Positions 1 to 12,853 are shown, counted from the stretch's first letter. The stretch: DNA of 64,000 nucleotides from Tetranychus cinnabarinus (GCA_022266195.1 WHVY01000003.1:10044001-10108000); one strand, 5' to 3'. Notes: generated by a model from the letters alone, not told the origin. Numbers and translations: made by a program.

Positions 1-1088
1 TCATTTGGTTACAATAAAAAGCCTTTTATTTAACCTTTGAAACATTTTTCTTTTGACATCTATCATTGATATCAATGTAAAAATGTCAAGATTTGGCAAT
101 TTTGCAAGCAAAAACATTTTGACATTTTCAATTTGAGTAACATCTTACTTTATAATGCTTACTTTTGATTTGATAATGTATCACAACAAGATAACCGTTA
201 ATTTAAACAACAAATAACACATTGAAGCAACAATATTTAACAGAGCCAAAACAGTTAATGTACTGATGATTAGAAATAATTTGCTGTTGAGAAAAGCTTC
301 ACATTGAGATTAAAAAAAGCCACACTTTGATTAGCTGATTAGAAAAGTAAAAAATATTTTGCAACAATTTAAAATCACTATAAATGTAACTAAACTGTTA
401 ATCAAAAACAATTGGATAATTTTAAGGTTAACTTGCACTTGACAAATTTTACTTTAGCGCATTCGCTTAGCCAAATGAAAATTGCGCTTTTTTCATTTAC
501 CAGAAGGGATTTTGAGGGACAAAATCTGCCATCTAGCATCTTGCAAACAAACTAATCTTGGTGTTAATTTAAGCGATTAACTTAGATTAGATTAAACAGT
601 GGACACATTTAATTATAGATTATCTGTTTCCCATGAGACGAAAAGTAGAATAAGGAAATGTGATAAAAGGATAATTAGAAAAAAAAAAGATTGATGAAAT
701 TGGGAGAAGACGCAATTTCGAGGGAAAATTTCATATAAAAACAGAAGAAGGAAAAAACGTTGGAAAGTTGAGATTCAAAATATGCCGCCATTGAACAAGA
801 TGTAACAATTATCTCGCTATTTAAGGTGTGCTAACAAGATTCTTGTACAGAAAGTGAGCAACGTTTGATTGTATATTTGAAGGTAAATAGTTGATTTTAA
901 TTTATTTAAATAAACGTTTTTCACTGAACAATGTTTAAAGTTAATATTTTTGATGAAATTTTGTTTATTAATTGTAAAATAAAAAGTGAAAAAAGTGATT
1001 ACAATTTAAGTAAATTTTTTTTTGAATGAAAAAAATTGAAGATTAGTTTCAATTTTAACGCAATTGACATGCGTTTCATTTTTTCCAG

Positions 1089-1142
1089 CCAATCACTGCG
1101 CGGAGTATAGCCGAGAAGTCTTAACCGACCAGAAGATGGCGG
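1089..1142 (+). promoter_or_regulatory. candidate core promoter: CCAAT box plus AAGATGGCGG
   Basis: A CCAAT box (1089-1093) lies about 40 bases before AAGATGGCGG (1133-1142), inside a locally GC-richer patch upstream of the BET gene. AAGATGGCGG matches the YY1/Pho-type element often seen near transcription starts of housekeeping genes. A second copy on the minus strand (GCCGCCATT on the plus strand) lies at 784-792. The promoter role is inferred from position; no transcript data were available. Confidence 0.35.
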
Positions 1143-1700
1143 TTTTTATTTCTTTGTCCCCTCTTCTTTCTTCCTTTCCGGAGTTGTGTTGATTTTCATC
1201 TCTAATTGTAATTAATAATTGCTCATCAATTGTGTTAATATTTATTGGCATATTTGGTGTCCAGTGAAAGTGTAACAATCAAGGACCCCTGTGATATCAT
1301 AATAATTGGGGGGTATTTTAGTGGTGACAATTAAGGAGCATAAAAAAAGTCAACACCATCAAAATTGTTGTATAGTTGCTCTACCTTCCTCTGTGTTCCT
1401 ATCTTTCTTTCCTTTCCCTCTTCCTTCTTTCTTTCCTCTCTTTCTCTGAATCACCATTTCCCTTTCTCTTACCTCTCTTTTCCTCTTTCTTTCTTCACCT
1501 CTGTGTGAGTGTGTGGGTTATTCAACAACCGTGGGACACATAAAATGTGAGTAAGTCTGTTAACCACAGCACCATCATCATTTAGGCAACCTTTACCTTT
1601 ATCTATTTGCCTCTTTGGTGAATTTTTTCTATGTCTGTTCATCATTTCAACCTCTCTCTCACATTCTCTTTCTCCCCCATCTTTTTTTCTCTCTCTTCAT

Positions 1701-1716
1701 CTCTCTCTCTCTCTCT
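1701..1716. repeat. (CT)n microsatellite
   Basis: Eight uninterrupted CT units lie inside a longer CT-rich stretch upstream of the BET start codon. Confidence 0.8.
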
Positions 1717-1932
1717 TTGCCTTTCTTACTTTCTATTTCTCCTTTTTCTCCTTCTCTCACTAATTCGTTTGGTATATATAAATGTGTGTGTACTTCTTAG
1801 GCTTTTCCCCTGTTTTTAATGTATATATTAATTTTGTATACAAATTCACGCACACATTCGCTTTCACTCTAATAGTGTTGTGTTTCCAAAATTATTGCTT
1901 TTCATTCGTGCCCTCTGTGGATAAATTGATGA

Positions 1933-4900
1933 ATGGGGTCTAATGTATTGTTACAATCAATCAGGTCCGAACCGGAGCCGGCTGGTGGTGGTGTAAAAGA
2001 TAAAGAACAAAATCAAGATGAAGGTACCTCTCAAGACGGTCCAGCTGCCCAGTTAAATAATAATCAGCCGCTTCAGACTCAATCAAATCTAGACAGAATA
2101 TTGTCAGAAGAAGACAAAAGGGCGTTTGATTCTATGATTGACGAAATGGAAGAAGAGCCTAGATATGAACCTGTTAATGGAATTGTGCAACCTCCATTTA
2201 TACCTCCACCCGGTAAACCCCACCGAAATACCAATCAGCTCCAATTTATCAACCAAAAAATATTAAAAGCAGTTAACAAGCATCCGTTTGCTTGGCCCTT
2301 CAGGACTCCAGTAGACGCTATTAAACTCAAGTTACCAGATTATCATACTATAATAAAACATCCAATGGATTTAGGTACAATTAAGAAAAGGCTAGATAAT
2401 TTTTGGTATTATTCAGCGAAAGAGTGTATCCATGATTTCCATACGTTATTTCAAAATTGTTATACTTACAACAAACCGGGTGAAGATGTGGTTTACATGG
2501 CTCAAACATTAGAGAAAACGTTTAACGCTCAGTTAAGGGACATGCCACAAGAGGAGGTCGAAATCACTATGCCAGCATCAAAGGGTGGTCGAGGTAAAAA
2601 AGGTCGCCGAGGAGGTCCTATCAGGGGTAGGGGTGAGTCTTATTACATTTTGCAAAGATAACTCTGTGGCCAACATGTTCTGTTGATAAATTACTTCATC
2701 ATTATTTGCTAACTACATTGTATTTTACGCAATTTCCTTTTCCTCCACCCTCAAAAGTACTCTCCAACCTTGTAATTACTCATTTAACCTTCAATTTCCA
2801 CATGTTCAACCTTTAGCCAATGAACATGCTAAATGCTTACAAATGAACCGGTTTGAAATTTATACCGGTTGATGAATAATTACCGCTTCTTCAACACACT
2901 TCGTTATGATCGCAATTCTGACTCATTCTTTTATTTTTTTAGGTGCTTCTATCAGCACATCTAATGCATCCATAGTTGGAGGAACAACACCATCATCTAT
3001 TGCACCATTAACTCCTTCATGTAAGTATATTCTAGGCATCACTTTACAGACCATCAGTTCATTTGTAAACATTTTATCATATCCTTAACTTTGAATGATA
3101 GCTTATTTGTCACGATTCTCATCAACTGTTCAAACATATCATAGCATGCTCTTAGCATAAGTTAGCTAAATTACATTGGCGGGACTCTTAGTTCTGAGTC
3201 AAAGATCTTCCCTATTTAACAAATGAGTTACTTCTCTTTTGTCTCATTAGAGTATTTGTGTTTAAACAACTTTGGTCATTAATCCTAATCTATCTTTCTT
3301 TTTTATTATTTTAGCTTTCACTGACTCTGGAATTGGTTCAGTCCACGGAGTACCCGAGAATGCACTTGCATCACAGAACAGTAAGCTATCTCCAATTAGC
3401 TCACCCTCTGCTCCAGGAGCATCTACCATTTCTTCATCAGGCTCATCCGTCCCTTCAATGTTACCATCTCCATCAGCTACACAGACACCAGCAAATCAGA
3501 ATATTGTACCTCCATTGACTGCCACTGGTTCGTTACCTCCAAATGTCCCCCAAACACTAGTGAACCAAAGTCCTTCATTTAATCAGACACCCCACACCAA
3601 ACCTCCTAGTGCATATAATTTAAATAAGCCTTCAACGCCAACTACTTCGAATTTATTGGGGCCATCATCAGGTATGATTTAAGACTATCCTTGCAATCTT
3701 GTTGACCCAATCTTATGCAAATCTTTATTGTCCTTTCAGCACCAGGAGTCACTTATGTACAATTAAATCCATTAAGTCCTTTAACACCGGTACAAACTGT
3801 TCCAACCAAGACAAAAGGAGCGAAAGCTGCGAAAGGAGTTAAAAGGAAAGCAGATACAACAACTGGTATCTCATCATTTGATAATAATTTCCCTCCAGTC
3901 AATTATGAGCCCTCTAATAAGATGTCTACTAGACGAGAGAGTGGAAGACCTATCAAAAAACCTTCCAAAGATCTACCAGATACCGCACAGCACGTTTCTA
4001 AAGCGAGGAAAGGCAAGCTTTCTGAACAAATGAGATATTGCTCTTCTATTCTTAAAGAATTATTCGCAAAGAAACATGCAGGCTATGCCTGGCCATTTTA
4101 TAAACCAGTTGATGCTGAGTCCTTAGGCTTATCCGATTACCATGATATTATTAAACACCCAATGGATTTGGGAACAGTCAAGGTAATTAAAATGTCTAAT
4201 TTATATTGCTGTTCGGTCCTCAAACAATTGACAAGTTACTTATAAAATTTTATTTACTTACAGACGAAAATGGAAAAAAGAGAGTATAAAAAGCCAGATG
4301 ATTTCGCTGCTGATGTTAGATTGATATTTACCAACTGTTATAAATATAATCCACCTGATCATGAAATAGTAGCAATGGCCCGTAAACTTCAGGTAAATAG
4401 ATTATCTTTTTATTTTATTGTTCACCTCAGTCTGGGCAAGAAGTTGACTTATCCGTGTCAAAACTTCTAATAAACAGGTGAGGTAGATTAAGCAGACAAA
4501 TTTAATCGCCGATGTCTCAAATATTACTTGAATTTCGGTTTCATGCTTTTGTCACAACTGTAATTATTGATTATATTTTCATACGTTAATTTATTTTCTT
4601 TAATTCTCTCCTTAGGATGTCTTTGAAATGAGATACGCCAAAATGCCAGATGAACCTATTAGATCCTCTAATGACGGTGGTGATAGCACCGGCTCAAGTT
4701 CTAGTGGAAGTTCATCGGGTAGTAGTTCGGGAAGTGATAGTGATTCTGAAAACGAAAACTCAGCAAAATTAAAACAATTACAAGAAGAACTTAAAAGAAT
4801 AACTGAACAGATTTCTCAATTAACACCAGTCTTAATGAAATCTAGTAAAAAAGAAAAGAAAAGGAAAAAATCTAAAAGTAAATCTAAAAAAGAGAAACAC

Positions 4901-7900
4901 AGTGATAAATTAGATTTTAGGATGGAAGAAGTTGGTGGTGGTTTAGCGCCACCAGCTCCTGGTTTAAATTCTGGTCCGCCAGCTTCAACTTCTAGTGCTG
5001 CTACAGGACTTTTAAGAGATGATCCAGTGCCATCTACATCTGCGGGTAAAACTAAGGCCAAAAGTGGTTCTTCTGGGGTTGCTAAAACTCCAGCGAGCCA
5101 AAAATCAGCTGGACAACCAGCTAAAAGACAACGGACCAATAGTAAAGCCGGTAAAAAGACTAGTAAAGTTGTACCTGCATTCGATAGTGAAGATGAAGAT
5201 AATGCTAAACCAATGTCTTATGATGAAAAGAGACAACTTAGCCTTGATATTAATAAATTGCCAGGTAAGTTTTTTTCTCCCTACTTGTTTACCTTTTCTA
5301 ACTTGTTGTTTTCATTTTCTTTTTAGGTGAAAAACTTGGTAACGTTGTTCATATTATTCAATCTAGAGAACCTTCTTTAAGAGATTCAAATCCAGATGAA
5401 ATTGAAATAGATTTTGAAACTCTCAAGCCTTCAACGCTTCGTGAATTAGAAGCTTATGTTGCTTCTTGTTTAACGAAAAAACCTAGGAAAAGATACAGTA
5501 AGAATATTTAGTTGTCTATTTAACCCCATACATGACTGCAATATTTCTAATCCATTCTTTTTTCATTTTTTGCCTGTCTCTCTATTCCCGGGCTTAATTC
5601 CATTCTTTCTGTGTCACCTCAAATAGCCACTAAAAATAAAGTAGCTGGGAAAACAAAAGAAGAACAAATGAGAGAAAGAAAACAAGAATTAGAGAAAAAG
5701 ATGCAAGATCTATCGGGTCAACTTGGTGTTCCAACAAATCCTAAAAAACAACAGAAGAAAGGTGAGGTCTCTTTTCCTTAATTTCCAAGGGTTTGGGTCC
5801 CTTATCTCATTTTTAAAGGGATAATATGGTCTTTAACTAATGGAATGTTGATCATTTGAACTCAACCATTAACCATGAATGACCAAAACTTGACCTTCCG
5901 CTTATTATTTACAGATCCTTACGCTTTTACAGATTCAGAGAATTCTCACGTGGACATCGTAGCAGGCTCACGGTTAAGCGCAAGCAGCTCAAGTTCAAGT
6001 GATAGCGATTCCAGCTCCAGTTCCAGTACAAGTAGCTCATCTGATAGCAGTGATTCTGAATCAGGTTAGAAACATTGAAAAACAAATAAAAACAACCAAC
6101 CAACCACCACACCACCACTCTACCATCTATTGTGAATCAATTCAGTTACCATCAATCCTCTATCACTCTATGTCATCATTGGTCATCTACTCTTCTCCCT
6201 GGCATCGCAAGTTCATCTCTTAAATCTTTTTACTGCGAGAATCACAAATATTAAACTCACTATTTAAAAAGAAAAGACGAGAATTGAGTTGCATCTTTGT
6301 TCAGCATTTTGATGCTTCCCAATATATCAGTCTCTTTTTATTCTGTCATCCTCTTTGCCCACTTTTTCTTGTTAGTTATTATTGGCCCTTTACCTCTCTT
6401 GCCCTCAGATTCCTTAATCCTTCCTTTTTACATTACCATACTTCTCGATTTTGTTTCTGCCTGTAGTTTGAGCTAAATTCTTTCTCTTTTCATCTTTCTC
6501 CATTTTTTTATCAGTGTGCTGATCAATATCAGTAGCAAATCTCCAAAAGAAAGAGTACAGTGTATCTCCTTCTCTTCCAACGAACTGATGCCATGTTATC
6601 ATCTTTGAAAAAAATACCATTAATATTCTAGTGAGGAGCGAATCTTATTGCGAGCTCACTGTTATGAGGAAAGGAGCCAATACCTTATTTTTATGCAGTT
6701 CAATTCCTTTAATTTCCTCAGTTATAATTTGACGACTGAAGAGAGTAAAGAGAGTTCACAAAGAGCACAAAACAATGTTGAAACATAATATTCAAATGAT
6801 CTCTAATAATTTGAGAATGAAACAGAATGAGAATCAGAATGTTTAAGAGAATTAGCAATTTTTTTGTTATCAGGCACCATTTTACTCAATACAACTTCAT
6901 CTCTCTCTCTCTCTTTCTGCTTACTAGGATCATGCAATCCCTATTTTCCGTATGATCTTATCCATTTCTTTACCTCTAATATTCACTTTTCCTTTTCATC
7001 CTTCATCCCTGTCAAATCATACTGTCATGCATATAAATATCATTTAGTTTCATTGTAAATTTTCATTTATCATCTTTGATCGTCTAGCCGAAAGAAGAAA
7101 TATCTGAGCAATTTAGACGATAATAAACACCTTTTAGTAAGATCTCTGTAGAGGTTGTTGAGCAATATGTTAGCTTTATATTCTCTCGCCTCTATAATTC
7201 TCTTTTCTCTTTTTCTCACACTATCTCTCACTCTCTATCTGTCACCCTTAATCTCCCTCGATTTAAATTCATTCGATGGACAAAGTAGTTTAAATGTTAT
7301 TACATGTTGACTCAGGCACAGTTTCAATTTTGGGTGCAAGACGTGAGTGAAGAATACTTTTCCCAAAGCCTCTCTCTCTTCTCTAGCATGGTAAAGAATA
7401 GGAATGCTTTTTTACACTTTTATACATAATTGTACCTTTTAAAAAAGACTGGAAACTGTATTCTCTTCCAAGCAAAAGAAGTAAAAAGCTTATTTAACAA
7501 CTATCTGTTTGTATGTTAGTCTTTGAAATAATTTTGACTTTGTCAATATATATACATAAAAATATCATAAAAATAGCCAAATTTGGATGCAAATTTTGTT
7601 AAATTAAAACTCCATGCTCCTCTTCAGAATCACCCGCGAAGAAGAAACCCATGGTAGCTGCTGGTAAATCTGGTTTAATGAATGACCCCAAAATGGGACC
7701 TTTAGCTCCAAATCTCGGTTCGACAAGTACTCTGCCTGGAGCCTATGATGGACTCTATAACTCAACAACATCCATGACTATGAGTCACAACAATTTTGGT
7801 CAAACACCTAATGCTGGGGGACTACCGCAACAACAGGCTAAAATATCACCAGGCCTCAACAATAATACTAACAACTCAGTCAATCCATCCAATGTTCCTT

Positions 7901-10860
7901 CTCAATCTCATCTTTTTGGTTTTACACCAACTGGGCTTTCTATGAATTATGGACCTCCGTCAGCTTCCGTTAATCCTGTCCATGATCTTGCCCAGTCAAC
8001 GTTTTCAAGTTTGAATGCAACCAACCCTCCACAGCATCCAAGTGCTGTAGCACCTTTCACCACTTCTAATAAACCTCCTGTTGTAGCGTCACACTCCAGC
8101 CTCCCTCAGGTAGGATGATATTGTTGAATTCATAAATCGCCCGAACGAATTAGCTTATTAATGCTAATTTTAATTTGTTAACCTTCGTTCGGATGATCAT
8201 GTTTTCACAATGTCATTTTTATGTTACTATTGGGTCTCTGAATCAGAAATATCTTAGCTTTAAAATATTATTCGTGTTTTATAAAAAGATTAATGTTAGA
8301 GTTAAACTGTCAAAATTTCATACGATAATTTGATAGACTTTAGATAATTCGTGATCTGATTCGATAGCATTGTGAACATGAAATCGCGATCTTTTTAAAT
8401 CAATTTTAACTAATCAATTATAAATAAAATTTACAGATGCCTTCAAGGCCTTCTACAACGGCGTCTTCAGCGGTAGCTAAGAGACCTTCAAGTCAATTAC
8501 CTCCAACATCGTCTTTCCCAATGACAGGAGCAACTGGACAACCACAAGCACCTTCATTGTCTAGTCCAATGCAAACTCCTCCACCCTTAACATCAACGCC
8601 TCAACCAACTTCACATCAACTTCAGCCTCAACCGCCATCAATGCAACAAATACAACCCCAACCCCAAATGACAGCGCCTGTCAGTCAACCATCACTTTTA
8701 ATCCACGGTGGTCAGTCAACAACACCTAAGATGTCCCAGTCACAGCAATCGATACAACAAGGAGTTGCTCCACCTCCACCACCACCAATTGTAACTCATT
8801 CACAGCCTGTACCACAATCAGGTGCAAAGAGTGAGTTAACTTTATTGCCTTCGACTCTTCACTCTCAACCATCTTTACAACGAATATTCACTGCTCATCT
8901 TCAACCAACTTAATCCTCAATACATGATAATATAAAAAAACAAAAGATTTGATAAAATTTATCATATCGGCGAGTGCTTCAAAAATACGCCACAGATTTT
9001 GTAAATAAGAAATGACATCGATGAAGTTTGTTTTTTGTAATCTCTATGAGAAATGACTCATTCTGATGGATTTTCCAAATTGTTTAGCTTCGTCTTTCAA
9101 TTCATCTATTAGCTTCCACTTTGTTTTTGTTTTCGTGCTACTTAACTTTTCCAATGTCACCAGTTTCTTCATCATACAATTAGCGTAATCTCATTTGTTT
9201 TTTGTTCAACTATTGTCATAAATATCAAAACAGCTTCACTCATCTTTATGATTATAACTTCATCCATAACATCATAAATATAATAATTTAATAATCACCA
9301 TCACCATCATCTAAGTTGATGCAAATTTCGACAATCAAACAACTCACATGTGCAAGTTGTCTTACTTCATTAACCTGTTATAATCAATATCTAGGTTTTT
9401 GCTCAAAAAGTCATATTCGATTGTTTAGTTTTGTATACTTTTTGATATTACCTTTGAAAAATTGTATTTCATTTTTAACCATCTACGCACATCTCGAGAA
9501 AGGTACAAAATGCAAGAAAAAAAACAATTACTATTTTATTGTCAATCTAATTGAATGGAAAACGCAAAAATCTAGTCGAATTGTATTATATGTTCCATAA
9601 AACTTCATTCCTTCTTGATCTCGTTTGGTTCGAATCAGCAATCTCCATATCAGACTTGATTTAATATAATTATTAAAGTTCAAATATCTTTTTTTCTTAC
9701 TAACGCGATCTATAAAAAAATCTAACTCTGTATAAATTCATTTTCAATCGGCTTTCTCATTACTCTTCATTAGATTTTATTTTTGTTTTCTATTTTCTAT
9801 TTTGTTTTTAATAATTTTTTATTTTTAATGCTTCATCGATATTATTTCAACTGCAATTTCTGGGGAAATTTAATCAGACGCACAAATCAGTGAATATTTC
9901 GTTTTTTTTATTTAATCTATTGAACATTATTCTAATGCACTTTTTGTGTATTTCAGGTCCTTTTGTGAACTCTTCATCTTTAGAACCTCCATCAATAAAT
10001 GCTTCTCCAACAATTAATGATAGGAAAGAATTGAATCGACAAGGTCTTCCCCCAACATCAACACCTTCCTCAAGTGCTGCCAATAAGTCCTTACCGGTGA
10101 GTTTCCCCTCCACCTCTTCCTCTGCCCTTAAACAAAAATGATGTAAATTTGTGATTATTTTAATTCTATTTGATTATGTTTGTTTTTTTCTCAACTTGTA
10201 GCAATCCAATGAGCCTAAGTTGAAAAATTTGAGCCAATGGTCAACATTAGCGCAATCATCAGTTTCTTCAAATGCGTCTTCCGTTGTTAAATTAGCAGAT
10301 AGTTTCCAGCAATTTAAAAAACAAGCTAAAGAAAAGCAAGATCGCCAAAAACAGATTATGGAACAACAGGAACAACGAAGAAGACAAAAAGAGGCCGCTG
10401 ATCGTGAACGAGCTCGTCAAGAGAAAGAGAGACAACGAGAAAAAGAGGAGGAAGAAGCCCTTGAACGGGTTCGCCGATCTCAAATACCAGTTGCTCCTGG
10501 TTTGCCACAAAAAACTCCTCCAACTCCTCAGTCTCAACATATCGAAGCTCCCATCAGTACTCCTGAGCCTTTACAAATGGGAAGTATTTCACCTTTCTCT
10601 GGCTCGTCATCACCTTCATCGAACCAGAGTGCTAAAGAGAGGGAACGTCAAAGGTTAAAAGAACAAGAAAGAAGAAAAAGAGAATTGGTTAGTCTTTTAT
10701 TTGATTTTCTCTGTTTTTCAATTTACAATCAAAACATTTTCCATTCTAAACTTGATGCATTTTCTTTAAACATTTTTTCTTATTTTCATTCTAGCTTGCG
10801 GGTCAAATAGATATGAATTTACAAAGTGAAATAATGGCCAGTTTCGAGGAGACGATATGA
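1933..10860 (+). CDS. fs(1)h: BET-family bromodomain protein (BRD4 / female sterile homeotic), long isoform
   Basis: Nuclear reader of acetylated histones that recruits P-TEFb. Fourteen exons join in frame to 1459 codons: 1933-2632, 2943-3020, 3315-3671, 3740-4182, 4264-4392, 4616-5264, 5327-5497, 5627-5761, 5915-6064, 7628-8109, 8437-8830, 9957-10096, 10202-10687, 10795-10860. Bromodomain 1 spans about residues 98-203, with WPF at 121-123 and the acetyl-lysine-binding Asn at 180. Bromodomain 2 spans about 472-575, with WPF at 496-498 and Asn at 555. Serine/acidic and lysine-rich segments follow, then the NET domain (about 768-845, from MSYDEKRQLSLDINKLPG). The C-terminal half is Pro/Gln/Ser-rich, then a charged ERQRLKEQERRKREL helix, ending in GQIDMNLQSEIMASFEETI. 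That end matches the BRD4 C-terminal motif, so this is a long-type BET protein. The start is the first ATG of the open frame before bromodomain 1. Exon 9 ends at a weaker donor (GTTAGA) before a 1.56 kb intron. Confidence 0.93.
6065..7627. other. large intron of the BET gene
   Basis: This intron lies between exons 9 and 10. It is AT- and CT-rich with no convincing coding exon. Open frames here are short and low in complexity. Confidence 0.6.
8437..8913 (+). CDS. fs(1)h: alternative 3' end of the BET gene (intron read-through, short isoform)
   Basis: Exon 11 of the BET gene stays open past its strong donor (GTGAGT at 8831) for 27 more codons and stops at 8911-8913. If that donor is not used, the protein ends after the Pro/Gln-rich region and lacks the C-terminal P-TEFb-binding motif. 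It would then resemble the short forms known for BRD4 and Fs(1)h. The open frame is seen directly; its use as an isoform is inference, since read-through to a nearby stop is expected by chance. Confidence 0.3.
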   Translation: MPSRPSTTASSAVAKRPSSQLPPTSSFPMTGATGQPQAPSLSSPMQTPPPLTSTPQPTSHQLQPQPPSMQQIQPQPQMTAPVSQPSLLIHGGQSTTPKMSQSQQSIQQGVAPPPPPPIVTHSQPVPQSGAKSELTLLPSTLHSQPSLQRIFTAHLQPT

Positions 10861-11940
10861 TAGAGCCTAAATTAAAGTGTATTACACTGTAATGTAATTA
10901 ATTTATGATCGCATGAGCAAGAAGGTGGAAAGGATGTTAACACTTTTACTTATAAACTCAAAAATGTTTCAAAATTCACAAAATGGATCAACACTTACAT
11001 CAAATCCTCACACTAACACACAAACTCTACATCCAAGGACACAGAGAGAAAAAAGAAAGAGAAAAAAACGACAAAACAATCAACACAAGTGAAAAAATTA
11101 AAAAAAAACAAAATGTCATGCATTTTTACTTTCATACAACATAATAACATCTTCATCCTGATCATCCACCATTCAATCACTATCATCAATATTTCATGAA
11201 ACTCATCTCTCATTACTTCATTTAAAGTAACATTCTTCTTTCGTTTCGAACACACTCACGGAACTTCATAAAGTTAAAAAAACTCTATTCTATTTGTGAC
11301 CTAATCAAATATTTCAAACAAAAAGCCAATAAAAACATCAATCATTTAAAAAACGAATCCAGTCTTGATTTTTGTTATTTCCTCGAATGAGAAAAATGTA
11401 TTTGCTCAGGTTTTATAAATTGTAATTAATATTAGACAATTTGTTTTTCTATGGTTAATCAAATTGCAGTCTCATCAACTAATTTTACAAGATAGATCGC
11501 AAATTTAAAGCTAATTAGTGATGTGAATTACAATGTAAATGTATCAATTAATTTGAATGCTACAGATTAGTAAGATTACCTCTGGCCAAGTTGAATGAAG
11601 GATCAAATTTCGATGGATAGCAAATTACCTTTAGACAGGACAAAATTTTACAAGCCTGTCAATCAGTGAGTGATTTAGTGTTAAATTGAAAATAACCATG
11701 TTAATTGCGAAGTGAATTGTAATCATTGTAAAGGCGTTGCTTGTTTCAGGTAAAGACGAACCTCAAAGAGGTAAATTGACCAAAATATTGGTTCTGATGA
11801 AAGCAACCATCCTTTATCAATTATTATAATACAGTATCGTTATAAACTACTTTTAATCACTCGTGTTAATCATCTAGTATACCTGCAACAATCAACATAT
11901 TGACCAAGTTTAATAGAAGTAAAGTGACCCATTGGTAAAG
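10861..11940. other. 3' UTR of the BET gene and intergenic DNA
   Basis: AT-rich sequence with A-rich and CA-rich stretches and no coding signal. A candidate poly(A) signal lies at 11328-11333. The DNA just before 11941 should hold the promoter of the next gene, but I see no clear element. Confidence 0.5.
11328..11333 (+). terminator. candidate AATAAA poly(A) signal of the BET gene
   Basis: AATAAA lies 468 bases after the BET stop codon on the same strand. It is a reasonable 3' end signal but not proven. Confidence 0.4.
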
Positions 11941-12441
11941 ATGATCAAATCAATTGTATTCTTTTGTATTTTTCTTGCTTTTATCCATCAATGTTGCTCT
12001 TTTAATCTTCAAAATGGTATTAACCCAAAATTAAGATTTAAAAGATCCAGTTCATCAAACGCGAATAGCATGGCCACGGCTGAAGCTTCTTCGACCAGTA
12101 CTGGTAAAGGTTTTTTTGACAGTTTATTGTCTTTAGATGATCTAACCAGCCCTTCCAGTCCAACCAGTTTAACGCTTGGACAATTAGGAAATATTGCTAA
12201 TGCTGAATCAGGTATTTCATCAATGATTGAAAAATTTGAATCGATACTAAACAAAATAAAATCAACAACAAGTGGAGCCATTGGACAATTGGTGAATGAT
12301 CCAACCAAAGCAATGAAACTCATAACTTCTGGTGGGTTACCTCTTAACTTATCGCCACCCAAAACCTCCTCTTCTTCCTCCTCCTCTTCCTCTTCGTCAT
12401 CTTCTTCCTCTTCTTCCGCTATCCTCGGCCTCAAGAAATAA
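11941..12441 (+). CDS. small secreted protein, unknown function, with poly-Ser tract (gene model uncertain at the 3' end)
   Basis: Not recognised. The reading starts at ATG 11941 with a clear signal peptide (MIKSIVFFCIFLAFIHQCCS). A dibasic LRFKR site around residue 35 suggests propeptide cleavage. The middle (residues about 50-130) is Ser/Thr-rich and weakly amphipathic. As an uninterrupted frame it is 166 residues and ends in a run of serines coded by TCT/TCC repeats, then AILGLKK. The frame shifted by one base continues after the serine run with 37 ordinary-looking residues (EDAESLAVWLK... to ...AYNGPR, stop about 12547-12549). That ends close to the poly(A) signal at 12596. The serine run followed by AG also resembles an intron polypyrimidine tract, so the last exon may be read in the other frame (see findings). 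The next gene downstream also encodes a secreted protein. Confidence 0.55.
   Translation: MIKSIVFFCIFLAFIHQCCSFNLQNGINPKLRFKRSSSSNANSMATAEASSTSTGKGFFDSLLSLDDLTSPSSPTSLTLGQLGNIANAESGISSMIEKFESILNKIKSTTSGAIGQLVNDPTKAMKLITSGGLPLNLSPPKTSSSSSSSSSSSSSSSSSAILGLKK
12366..12420 (+). repeat. TCC/TCT trinucleotide tract (poly-Ser or polypyrimidine tract)
   Basis: A nearly pure pyrimidine run of TCC and TCT triplets, with one TCG and one TCA. In the open frame it reads as about 18 serines. Its length and purity make it prone to slippage, and its position just before two AG dinucleotides (12434-12435 and 12444-12445) fits a 3' splice site. Confidence 0.7.
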
Positions 12442-12595
12442 TCAGGAAGATGCTGAAAGTCTGGCTGTTTGGCTAAAAACTCTGAGTAACTCATCTGGTA
12501 ATGATGACCAACGCTTATCTACCACCATTGCATATAACGGACCAAGATAATTATTACATTTCTGTATGCATCAACCTTAATTTGTTTTGTTTGCC

Positions 12596-12601
12596 AATAA
12601 A
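12596..12601 (+). terminator. AATAAA poly(A) signal
   Basis: AATAAA lies about 155 bases after the in-frame stop of the small secreted gene, or about 47 bases after the stop of the alternative frame. Confidence 0.5.
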
Positions 12602-12853
12602 GACTATGAAAATGATGTATTAATTTCTTGCTGACTATTTACACAATTTGCTGATTAATAATAGCCATGATAGCCAATGAAGATTGGCTCCTTTATATTT
12701 TAGCTTTATCATCTGTCTATGATCAAAAAGAAAGATAATTAAGACGATGATGGACAGTTTTCGAGGTCTGTTTAAGTCAATGTCCGATTCTTAGTTGAGA
12801 TCAATAATTATTGCCTTAAATTTACTTGGTTGTGAATCAACTTGACGAGTAAA

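Larger units (their letters stand above)
1..1932. other. 5' flank and probable 5' UTR of the BET gene
   Basis: No coding sequence is recognised here. The first 1 kb is AT-rich. A more GC-rich patch at about 1080-1145 carries a CCAAT box and an ATGGCGG motif and could be the promoter. From about 1380 to 1800 the DNA is strongly CT-rich, which would fit a pyrimidine-rich 5' UTR or a 5' UTR intron. Short open frames in this stretch are low-complexity translations of the CT tract. Confidence 0.5.

Noticed and set aside
4816..5139. 107-codon minus-strand frame
   Set aside because: It is antisense to a confirmed BET exon and has no independent support.
12009..12494. 161-codon minus-strand frame with a long Glu run
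   Set aside because: The Glu run is the reverse of the TCC/TCT tract. The opposite strand has a signal peptide and better gene structure.
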